From Ectocarpus siliculosus (taxonomy: Eukaryota; Sar; Phaeophyceae; Ectocarpales; Ectocarpaceae): a stretch of DNA of 10,345 nt. Location: positions 1 to 10,345 of the forward strand of contig FN649067.1 in the NCBI GenBank assembly GCA_000310025.1, in the 5' to 3' direction. Below the pieces are notes generated by a model. The model did no database searches and was not told the DNA's origin. It worked only from the letters and a program-made list of their open reading frames with translations. Made by a program: the position numbers and the translations under genes. Positions 1 through 6,300 of the stretch are shown here, one piece after another (the stretch's first letter is position 1; each line of letters starts with the position of its first letter).

Positions 1-135
1 ACCAGGCTCTCACATCACCAAGCGCGAAGCGCCGTGAGGTATTTGGCGAGTCGCATGAAGGGTGAGCTGCATCCTGCTAAGGGTGTTCGGCATCTTGTGC
101 TTACTTCCTTGCGTACGGATGACAGCTACGTATGA
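1..135 (+). CDS. Possible 3' end of a gene entering from the left (partial, unknown)
   Basis: The first frame is open from the window edge to a TGA at 133-135, giving 44 residues with a hydrophilic, basic composition (it includes RYLASRMKGELHPAKG) and ending in DDSYV. The other two plus frames close within about 25 codons. The final GTA overlaps a possible 5' splice site: GTATGA at 130 and TTTCACTTCCAG ending at 167 would bound a 38-nt intron in phase 0. If that intron were removed, the end would become SYRQL followed by TAA at 177-179. I do not recognise the family. The antisense frame is also nearly open, so chance cannot be excluded in so short a stretch. Confidence 0.25.
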   Translation, partial: TRLSHHQARSAVRYLASRMKGELHPAKGVRHLVLTSLRTDDSYV

Positions 136-310
136 CTTAATTTATTTTCTGGTGCTTTCACTTCCAGAGACAGTTGTAAGGACTGTGTAACTGCCTCGAG
201 GAAGCTTGACCATTTTAACACAACGTGGTGCGATCATCCCCCGTTGCGCGGAGTGAGGTTTCTCGACCCCGCACAACATGATCTACTCGACCACCATCAC
301 GGTTACCGCC

Positions 311-343
311 AAAAAAAAAACCGAGGTAAAAAAAAAAACCGGT
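311..343. repeat. Paired A-runs
   Basis: A run of ten A (311-320) followed by CCG and a run of eleven A (328-338) followed by CCGG lie 17 bp apart. They are flanked by GGTTACCGCC on the left and GGTAGCC on the right. This is a small tandem duplication or slippage product in apparently non-coding sequence. No function can be assigned. Confidence 0.7.
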
Positions 344-374
344 AGCCTGGATGCCGAGTTCACGAAGTGAATTG

Positions 375-509
375 GCTTGTTTTACAACGTCGTTGCCAAG
401 CGACGAAAACCCAATCCCGATGGCAAACACCGAGTGGGGGGCTTGTTTTACAACGTCGTTGCCAAGCGACTAAAACCCAAACCCCGATGGCAAACACCGG
501 GGGGGGGGG
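375..509. repeat. 66-bp-period tandem duplication with internal dyad and G-run
   Basis: Two copies of a unit of about 58 bp lie at 375-432 and 441-499, starting GCTTGTTTTACAACGTCG and ending GATGGCAAACACCG. They differ only by a G-to-T change in the stem (405 versus 471) and a one-base difference in the CCAA-TCCC stretch. Each copy has a dyad: CGTCG and CGACG arms around TTGCCAAG, with outer GTTTT and AAAAC arms in copy 1. Copy 1 is followed by AGTGGGGG and copy 2 by a G-run of eleven bases at 499-509. Near identity suggests a recent duplication. Confidence 0.85.
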
Positions 510-510
510 T

Positions 511-1473
511 ATAGGAACGTCTTTCTGCCTGTCCGTTACGGTAAATCACCCCAAGTTAAGTACTCACAGAAAATGGGTACGTGACACTACTTGAAGATAG
601 AGTAGGTGGAGATTTTTTTGGCTTTTTTTTCTTGCGTTGTTGTTGTGTGAGAGTGAATGCGACGACCATGGGTTGCCCCCAACCGCCAAAACCTTTGACC
701 AACCGAACATGTACTCTCACACTTAAGCATTGGTCGTGATCGGATGAGCGTGGTGAGGAATTGTAGACAAACATGCGGTCTCTTTAGCAGCGCACAGTTT
801 ACGTACACAGAGCGGCAACCCACGGCCAGTTGAAGCCGCTGTACAGCACACACATCTTTTGTGGCGTGGGTACGTGGCGGGTCAGTGTGTACCTTACCTC
901 AAGCACGTCTCACATACGTATGTGACGGTTCGGACGTTAGGTTGCGCGTTGCGAGTTCACGAGTATGGCGCTTGGTCAATCCGTGGGACATGCATGACAG
1001 CCGCGTGTGCACACCAGCACCGAAGCACAGGAAGAGTACAGGGTTAGCAGCACAGAGAACTTCTGTTATCTCCGCAATGCAAACAAAAGCCAACGCGCTC
1101 TCAACACGTCTTGTATATATGAGTTCTGCATGTGGTCACCCCACGATTCCAGGATTTCGTTAACCCAGCCAAACACCGCGTACGGAAGGCAGTCAAGCCT
1201 TGAAGAAGTAGACACATAGTCTGGAACACTTCTTTAAGTGGCGGAGAGAACTTGCCTTCCCCTGCTACATGTCAACAGCAGTATGCAAACGACACCGACC
1301 GCGGTCATAACGCAACACGCCGTGCCTCGCCTGTCCGTTCCAACGCGAAATACTTACAATAGCTGTATTTTGCATTCGTGAACACACGCCACACCCAGCA
1401 TGACGCACGTTCACTCTCAGCCGGGGTGTGCTGTGCGAAAGCCGCTAAGCTCAGCGGAGCCGCGCAGATTTTT
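511..1473. other. No convincing gene
   Basis: Only short, heavily overlapping frames are present, none with a recognisable motif. The stretch contains a T-rich run at 613-631 and a 16-bp palindrome (listed separately). One plus frame is open from 1204 to the TAG near 1360 and continues in the same phase to a TAG near 1663. It reads as plausible protein, but so does its antisense, so I make no coding call. Confidence 0.4.
910..925. repeat. Perfect 16-bp palindrome
   Basis: TCACATACGTATGTGA is its own reverse complement. A second, shorter palindrome of similar type, CATATGCATATG, lies at 4346-4357. Either could be a dimeric transcription-factor site, but one perfect palindrome of this length is only mildly unexpected in 10 kb. 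Confidence 0.6.
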
Positions 1474-2010
1474 TCAAGAATATTCTTCACACGGAACCGC
1501 GAAAATGTGTTTTTGTCTACAACACCTCAACCATATAGGGAAGATGTTGTACTCGACGCCAAGCCACACATTCTTCAGTTCAAACTCGACCCTGTCAGAG
1601 AACTGTCCATTGTGGTTAACGGGTATCACCAGTACTTTTATCGTCACCCACCAGGGCGTTAGTGCCAAGTGAACCCAGTTGCCGAAAAGCCTTTTGTTCG
1701 GTATGACTGCTGCTGTTCACACGTGTCCAAGGAAACAAACGTTGGACCGTCCTTGTTTCGATTTGACGTTGGATCCCTTTACTCCATGGAGCCATTTGCA
1801 TTGTGGAACTCGCGGGTACGCAAGTAACTCTGAGGACATGGTTGTTTTGACGAAGAACATGTAGGTTGCTAGGGGAACGCCAAGGCGCATACAATGCGCC
1901 TTTCGTTCCCTCAGTGCGGACGGTCTCACCTTCACGAACATTTTTTCACGTACGCTTTCGCCCCACTCATAGGCATAGAATACAGTCAACTTTGCAAAGC
2001 CCTGCATCAT
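1474..2010 (-). pseudogene. Possible minus-strand reading frame interrupted by one TGA (unknown)
   Basis: From an ATG at 2010 the minus strand reads about 97 codons, meets a TGA at 1717-1719, and stays open in the same phase for about 80 more codons to a TGA at 1474. Both halves look protein-like: the first has a basic segment (VREKMFVKVRPSALRERK), the second a hydrophobic/aromatic stretch (WWVTIKVLVIPVNHNGQ). No family is recognised. A nonsense mutation in a decaying gene, an intron or chance are all possible. I found no frame-preserving GT-AG intron that removes the stop. The antisense plus frame is also fairly open, which weakens the case. The hairpin at 1872-1911 lies inside it. Confidence 0.15.
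1872..1911. repeat. Strong 16-bp interrupted hairpin
   Basis: GGGAACG (1873-1879) pairs with CGTTCCC (1904-1910), and AAGGCGCAT (1882-1890) pairs with ATGCGCCTT (1894-1902). The two helices are separated by a CC/T internal loop and closed by a three-base ACA loop. A G-T wobble at 1872/1911 extends the stem. The order of arms is fully collinear. It could be a folded RNA element, a cruciform or the remnant of a small inverted-repeat element; nothing nearby decides between these. Confidence 0.75.
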
Positions 2011-2013
2011 CAA

Positions 2014-2343
2014 TGTCGCCGTTTGTGTGCTAATACCTTGCGTGTCATTCGGGCTTCAATGAGCGGGGGACCGTTCAGGCGCCTCCATGAGCTACGTAGA
2101 TGGATAGTGTTGGGGTTTAACTTGAAAGAGGGACCAAAGCGTTTTACTGCAAACAGACGTCAAGACATCCGCTTTCACGTCAAATTTGATTGACTCGCGT
2201 TTCATGCCCTTGTGGGTCGTTTTGGGTCGGGTTGTACCCTTTGGGCATAAGTAGCTATATCGTACGTACAAAATCTTCCATCCGTTGAGCTCGTGTTGTG
2301 CTCGTTTCATATCAACCAGTACAGTAGTTTCGTCGAATAGACT
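2014..2343. other. No gene seen
   Basis: Frames here are short. There is a clustered, imperfect direct repeat of GTGGGTCG/TTGGGTCG around 2213-2230, just before ACCCTTTGGG. No promoter, terminator or RNA gene could be supported. Confidence 0.4.
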
Positions 2344-2919
2344 ATGGGATATCCTTGCACTCTCATCTTAAATCTACACCCCGTTCGATCAGAATTGGAG
2401 GTCGGGTTTCAATTCTTCTCTCTTGCTTCCATAGGTTCCTTGGATTTACATCTTTCTTCTCGAAGTTGTATATTGCATTGTTGCAGTGCACACATGAGCA
2501 TCGATCGTTGCAAAAAAGCGGGTAGGCACGTGGCTGCTAGACTTTCCGGTGGTTTTAGCGGCACTGCTCGGCGTAGATGTTGCAGTCAATCTTCGTGGTG
2601 TTGTTTCTTTTCCTCTTGCGCATGTTTTTTTCGGATCCTCCAGCATCGAGCCGTTATCTGGTTTACTGACAGTAAATACTGTAGTATCTCCACACAAAAT
2701 CTCTTTCTGTGGGCAAGCCTTCGTCACCTTCACATACAGGTACCCATGCGTTCTCAGCACGCATTACGCTGTGCTTCGCCTTTTCAGTCCCACCCGAGCA
2801 CGGGAACAAATTCTCATCAGCTTTGCAACTTCGCAGTCTTCTTAGCATCTCCTTTCACCGTCGTCCAGTACTTTCGCTTGCGATGCGGGCCCCCGTGGCC
2901 GTCCAGTACCCTTGCATAG
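2344..2919 (+). CDS. Unrecognised ORF, doubtful
   Basis: A 191-codon ORF runs from an ATG at 2344 to a stop at 2919. The product is rich in Cys, Ser, His and Phe with no recognisable domain; residues about 70-110 are a Cys/Ser/Phe-rich stretch. That composition is typical of an out-of-frame translation. The antisense frame at 2446-2760 is open for about 104 codons and has a more ordinary composition (rich in Lys, Thr, Ser), but its first ATG is well inside. One strand may be a real or former exon; I cannot say which. Confidence 0.12.
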   Translation: MGYPCTLILNLHPVRSELEVGFQFFSLASIGSLDLHLSSRSCILHCCSAHMSIDRCKKAGRHVAARLSGGFSGTARRRCCSQSSWCCFFSSCACFFRILQHRAVIWFTDSKYCSISTQNLFLWASLRHLHIQVPMRSQHALRCASPFQSHPSTGTNSHQLCNFAVFLASPFTVVQYFRLRCGPPWPSSTLA

Positions 2920-3078
2920 CTTTACAGGGCAGCAAGACAGGGGTATAGTAAGGTCTTCCTCGATTTCATGTGCTGCTTTTTGGCGTCAGGCGGCGTCTAC
3001 TTTGGTTTTGGCTTGTTTTCGTACATCTTGTGTTCTCATACATCTCGTGCAGGAAGGAGTTGGGGTGGGAGGACTCTC

Positions 3079-3696
3079 TCACGGAAAAATCTTACAGATA
3101 GTGTGCCCTTCCTTGTTGAACGCCGTTTCGTAGCGGAGAAACCCTGCCATTCCGGAGGGGCTGGCGTCTTGTGCTTGTGAGACCCATACAATCCCTTGAA
3201 CGTGTATGTATGCACACGTCACCACAAACAGTCGCTGTTTCTTCAATTTCGCTCGGATACGGTTCGTGTCTAAGCGAAATTGGATAGGGGTTGGGTGGGT
3301 TGGGCACGTTGCATTTTGGCAGACCCGCATAAAGAACGGGTCTGCTATGATCTGATGGATAGCGACTCGTGTCTTTCGGTCGAGTACCGAGGGGTCCCGG
3401 CGTAGCAACCATTGGTTTTGATAATGTGAAACGCTCGCTACACCAGTAGTAGAAGTACATATGCTAGACATACTTGGTACAATACCTATTCCCAGGTCAT
3501 TTTCCCACTCATTCCGCAAACGTTGTCGAATATGGGCGTGGTGAAGTCCTTCAGGCGTGCGTGTGCGCTTGATACACCACCTCCTCTCAGTTAAGGAAAT
3601 GGTGCGCAGAGCTGAACAACTTGACTCTTGTTTTTTTGTGGGAAACAGCATCCCTTTGCATGCTAGCCACGCGACGAAACTGGGACCATTAGGCAT
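3079..3696 (-). CDS. Hypothetical protein, 205 residues (unknown)
   Basis: An ORF runs from an ATG at 3694-3696 to a TGA at 3079-3081. The product has mixed, fairly normal composition, with a basic segment at about residues 142-154 (DTNRIRAKLKKQR) and a hydrophobic strand-like stretch after it (LFVVTCAYIHVQGIVWV). It has eight cysteines in no recognised metal-binding pattern, no signal peptide and no clear membrane helix. The length alone is unlikely by chance. A second minus frame is open for 122 codons at 3092-3460, so the frame choice is uncertain. Two perfect hairpins lie inside, over codons about 118-126 and 139-151. I recognise no family. Confidence 0.25.
   Translation of the reverse strand: MPNGPSFVAWLACKGMLFPTKKQESSCSALRTISLTERRWCIKRTRTPEGLHHAHIRQRLRNEWENDLGIGIVPSMSSICTSTTGVASVSHYQNQWLLRRDPSVLDRKTRVAIHQIIADPFFMRVCQNATCPTHPTPIQFRLDTNRIRAKLKKQRLFVVTCAYIHVQGIVWVSQAQDASPSGMAGFLRYETAFNKEGHTICKIFP
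3244..3282. repeat. 10-bp perfect inverted repeat
   Basis: CAATTTCGCT at 3244-3253 and AGCGAAATTG at 3273-3282 are perfect reverse complements separated by 19 bases. The element lies 36 bp before another perfect hairpin at 3319-3345. Confidence 0.6.
3319..3345. repeat. 9-bp perfect GC-rich hairpin
   Basis: GCAGACCCG at 3319-3327 and CGGGTCTGC at 3337-3345 are perfect reverse complements around a nine-base loop, CATAAAGAA. Neither strand has a following T-run, so a bacterial-type terminator is not supported. Confidence 0.65.
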
Positions 3697-4137
3697 ACAC
3701 CGAGTCTGGTTTGAGGGGCTCTAAAAGGCGTCGCCACACTCGAATACAATCCCAAAGTGCCGAAACGTACCACCGGGCAACAAGAACCCAAGGCAAAGTG
3801 AGTAAGGGTCGCATTTTCCTCGACAAGTTGCCCCAAAGCTGCGCTGCACTCCTGAAAACCGTCGGGTCGCCTGCCGTAGTCCTATCCGCGATTCTCAGCT
3901 TTATCGACGGGCCCGGACCTCCACTTCACCGCCATGAGGTACTGCTTGCGCTCGATACCATATTGTATTTCGACACGAGGACAGCACGGAAAGAATCACC
4001 CTAATCAACTACTCGCAGAACGTCGTCGTCGACCGTCGGTCATTTTTCTTGAAAATAGACTATGGTCATGAAATAATAGTAAGAACAGACAAATCTGCTG
4101 TTTTGTTCCGCTTTATTTGCAGTTGTGGAAGTGTGAG
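3697..4137. other. No secure gene; open frames on both strands
   Basis: A plus frame without an ATG is open for 97 codons at 3711-4004, ending in a TAA. The antisense frame in the same codon phase is also nearly open, broken by one TAG near 3880, and contains a plausible stretch including ERKQYLMAVKWRSG. Codon-on-codon antisense openness of this kind usually means that only one strand, if either, was coding. Neither product is recognised. Confidence 0.3.
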
Positions 4138-4201
4138 GAGTCTTGGCGGATATGAGTATAGTTGTTGTGTGACGGGGTTGAGTCTTTGGCGGATATGAGT
4201 A
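4138..4201. repeat. Short direct repeat, 42-bp period
   Basis: GAGTCTTGGCGGATATGAGTA at 4138-4158 recurs at 4180-4201 with one extra T. The spacer is about 21 bp and rich in G and T. This looks like a simple duplication in non-coding sequence, or a pair of binding sites. No gene is seen from 4202 to 4640. Confidence 0.7.
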
Positions 4202-4641
4202 CGGCGCCGACCATGTAAGATGCCATGCCATTAAAGTGGGAGCGTCCTCACTGCATAACGCGTCAGGGAGAACGGCAGTTCAGCACATATAATATACACT
4301 GGAGCACGTCTGTCACCAGCAATAATACTGTAGTTGCGATCAGGACATATGCATATGCCGAATCTAAGTAGTCACCAGTAGTTAGTACAGCAATTGCTCA
4401 CACAGCACGATACGGCACAGCCGCGAGTGCGTCTTAAAGATATCATCACTCCCATTCTTTCAGCTGTGGCACCGCCTACAAGGCGAATGCGTGTAAGTGT
4501 GTTTTGCAGAACACCAGGACGGGGGAAAACACCTTGTGCACAGCGGTTCACGGCAGTTCACCATCACACTCCCCTGCATTCGGGGTAAATTGCGTAAAGC
4601 ACCCGCGAGGGTAGTAATACCGCTTTTTATGGAAGCACAAT

Positions 4642-4693
4642 GCTGCAAGAAAAGCTGCAAGAAAAGCTGCAAACTTTTCCTGCAGCTTTTCTT
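4642..4693. repeat. GCTGCAAGAAAA tandem repeat plus 13-bp hairpin
   Basis: The 12-bp unit GCTGCAAGAAAA occurs at 4642-4653 and 4654-4665, and a partial third copy follows. AAGAAAAGCTGCA at 4659-4671 is the perfect reverse complement of TGCAGCTTTTCTT at 4681-4693, with a nine-base loop. Because the tandem repeat contains the left arm twice (also at 4647-4659), two alternative hairpins are possible. The same motif recurs as hairpins at 5515-5555 and 5649-5682. Confidence 0.85.
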
Positions 4694-4901
4694 CCAAACT
4701 TTGTTAATGGAACTTTTGATGCACGCTCTTTACGGGACGCAAAAAGTTTTGTGCACAGGACTGGCGCAATACGGAGGGGTGATATATGTATATGTATTGA
4801 CAACGGCGAGAAGAAGGCACGTGCCTTTCATGTTGCACCGCGAAAGAACCGGTCAAAGTGTGCGGGAGAGGGTGTAGTTGCAACCTTTTTTTCTCCACAC
4901 T

Positions 4902-5070
4902 CACGATACCCCAAGGCAGCTAACCTGGTACCAGAATGATGCTGGGTAAAGAATGCTCCCTCGGGGTGGCATTGCTGTTGCTGTTGCGTTCTCCTTCGAA
5001 ACGTTATCGCTGGAAAACCAAACCATGCGCACACAATCCCTGCGAACTTGAACCAACTGCTCTCTGACGT
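4902..5070. repeat. Diverged direct duplication, copy A
   Basis: This segment aligns to 5110-5277 at an almost constant offset of 207-208 bp. The best part, 4971-5024 against 5178-5231, matches at 44 of 54 positions without gaps. It includes TTGCTGTTGC and, after one mismatch, AACCAAACC. GAACTTGAACCAAC at 5044-5057 matches GATCTTGAACTAAC. The shared head is CACGATACCCC. The minus strand of this copy is open (4828-5169) but the product is unrecognised. Confidence 0.7.
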
Positions 5071-5109
5071 GGGTACTTTGGGGTCGATCAAAACCTTGTT
5101 CCCGATGCG

Positions 5110-5277
5110 CACGATACCCCGCGGCACCAAAACTTGAGCATGAAAGATGAGCAGAGAGCGACCTCCCACCGAGCAGCCTTGCTATTGCTGTTGCTTCTTC
5201 CTTGGGAAAGTTATCGGTGGATAACCAAACCCGTGGCGGTCAAGAACACCGATCTTGAACTAACCGCTCGCGACCGT
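5110..5277. repeat. Diverged direct duplication, copy B
   Basis: This is the second copy of the unit at 4902-5070, separated from it by about 39 bp. Divergence of roughly one base in five over the best segment, with very few indels, indicates an old tandem duplication. On the minus strand the two copies share a reading phase in which residues resembling VW-S-DN--KE-ATA are conserved. Copy B has a TGA nearby, so a decayed coding origin is possible but unproven. Confidence 0.7.
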
Positions 5278-5324
5278 TGACGGTTGTGCACAGCACAACT
5301 TTTTTTCCCGGCGCATTCGGCACC

Positions 5325-5942
5325 TCACGGCCCCAAACCTTGGCATTGCCCAACAGCCCATGGCACGACCTCCTTCCAGATGCCATTCATGAGGCAAGTC
5401 GTTGAGTAATCGTCGAGATCTCGGTCATCACGGCCTTCACATAATCGGTGCTGGAGAGGGTCTACGTGTGCGGTAGGGGTAGCAGGTTGACGTGAACCGG
5501 TATAGTTTCGGCGGTGCAGCTTTTCTCGCCCCTTCCCGACCCGAGAAAAGCTGCAAAACGGTTTGGCCGGATTGCAGCTTTTTGCTCCGGAAAAAATTTG
5601 CAGAACTTTTCGTGCAACTTTAACCTCCCACACTGAGCGTACATTAGCAAAGCTGCAAGAAATTTTGCAGAAATGCAGCTTTCTTTTGCAGCATTGTGCT
5701 ACCAAAAAAAGCGGTGTATAAAGACGGGCAACAATCGTGCCCTCTATGATATGTCCAGCAATCCACAACCACACCACTCGAGAGTACCTGGACATTTTGA
5801 ACGGAACGTCAAGATGTTTCTCCGGTCTCCGCACAACGTTCCCGACAGTCTTGCCGAAGGCTGCGACCGGTACAGACGTACACACAATCACATCCCGCTG
5901 CCATCGACCACAAGTAAACGTTTCAACATCACCATGTGTCAT
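5325..5942 (-). CDS. Unrecognised ORF, 205 codons from ATG (doubtful)
   Basis: The minus strand is open from an upstream GTG at 5972; the first ATG is at 5940-5942. The product has a hydrophobic stretch at about residues 56-75 (VVWLWIAGHIIEGTIVARLY) and a Lys/Cys/Phe-rich middle at about 85-145. That middle part is encoded by the GCAGCTTTT hairpin cluster, so it probably reflects repeat sequence rather than a protein domain. The C-terminal part includes EGRDDRDLDDYS. No family is recognised. The plus strand over 5673-6095 is also open for 140 codons. Confidence 0.13.
   Translation of the reverse strand: MTHGDVETFTCGRWQRDVIVCTSVPVAAFGKTVGNVVRRPEKHLDVPFKMSRYSRVVWLWIAGHIIEGTIVARLYTPLFLVAQCCKRKLHFCKISCSFANVRSVWEVKVARKVLQIFSGAKSCNPAKPFCSFSRVGKGREKLHRRNYTGSRQPATPTAHVDPLQHRLCEGRDDRDLDDYSTTCLMNGIWKEVVPWAVGQCQGLGP
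5515..5555. repeat. 14-bp perfect hairpin of the GCAGCTTTTCT family
   Basis: TGCAGCTTTTCTCG at 5515-5528 is the perfect reverse complement of CGAGAAAAGCTGCA at 5542-5555, with a 13-base pyrimidine-rich spacer. The stem shares AGAAAAGCTGCA with the element at 4642-4693. A further isolated TGCAGCTTTT lies at 5573-5582. Confidence 0.85.
5649..5690. repeat. 9-bp hairpin of the GCAGCTTT family
   Basis: AAAGCTGCA at 5649-5657 is the perfect reverse complement of TGCAGCTTT at 5674-5682, with a 16-base loop containing TTTTGCAG. Another TTTTGCAGC follows at 5684-5692. This is the third member of the motif family in the window. Confidence 0.75.
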
Positions 5943-6014
5943 ACAATGACCTCCGCCACCGACGGACAACACCCAACTACGTACGAAGACGACGTGGGTA
6001 CGTACACAGGCGAC

Positions 6015-6044
6015 TTGTTGTTATTGTTGTTGTTGATGTTGTTG
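6015..6044. repeat. Imperfect (TTG)10 microsatellite
   Basis: Ten TTG-type trinucleotides lie in a row, with one TTA and one ATG variant. On the plus strand this gives a poly-Leu run in one frame, which I take as a translation artefact rather than a membrane segment. Confidence 0.85.
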
Positions 6045-6234
6045 AATATACGACAGAAGTATTTTTTTGTCGTTGGTCATCGTCGTCGCGAGTGACGCAC
6101 GAACGACTTACCAAGACTTCACGAAGTAGCATCCGCGGACGTCCCGGCAAAAAATCAAACGTCTCCAAAATCTACCGATTTTTCATGGGTGACGGATAGA
6201 GCATTGCTCGATACCTTTCCCAACTCACAAATAA

Positions 6235-6243
6235 TATAAAAAA
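6235..6243 (+). promoter_or_regulatory. TATA-box-like element
   Basis: TATAAAAAA lies 58-66 bp upstream of the ATG at 6301, after an AT-rich lead-in. This is a reasonable eukaryotic core-promoter spacing, with transcription starting about 30 bp downstream. It is only suggestive, because the downstream gene itself is uncertain and a short upstream ATG (6293) opens a 19-codon frame. Confidence 0.2.
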
Positions 6244-6300
6244 CGTTGTGTGCTTCCTACAATCCTATCGTTTGAGTCATTTTAGCCCATCCATGCTTTC

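Noticed and set aside
379-393. GTTTTACAACGTCGT, identical to 15 bases of the lacZ alpha / cloning-vector region
   Set aside because: The match stops at both ends, the flanks differ, and it occurs in a genomic tandem repeat. Vector contamination would extend much further, so I take it as coincidence.
375-509. Short repeats considered as a CRISPR array
   Set aside because: Only two repeats, with an 8-bp spacer-like gap and no cas-like gene. It is a tandem duplication.
1204-1836. Plus-strand frame readable for about 210 codons if TAG and TAA were sense codons
   Set aside because: With TGA as the only stop such frames are common by chance, and the antisense frame in the same phase is equally protein-like. 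I do not claim a variant genetic code from this.
3319-3345. GC-rich hairpin as a rho-independent terminator
   Set aside because: There is no T-run after the stem on either strand and no bacterial-type gene organisation.
4278-4305. GTTCAGCACATATAATATACAC, reminiscent of the 5' part of U6 snRNA
   Set aside because: The invariant ACAGAGA box and the rest of the U6 core are absent downstream, and the similarity is limited to a few bases.
4642-5692. The hairpin block as a transposon with terminal inverted repeats
   Set aside because: The inverted repeats are local hairpins, not paired ends of one element. No target-site duplication or transposase-like ORF was seen between them.
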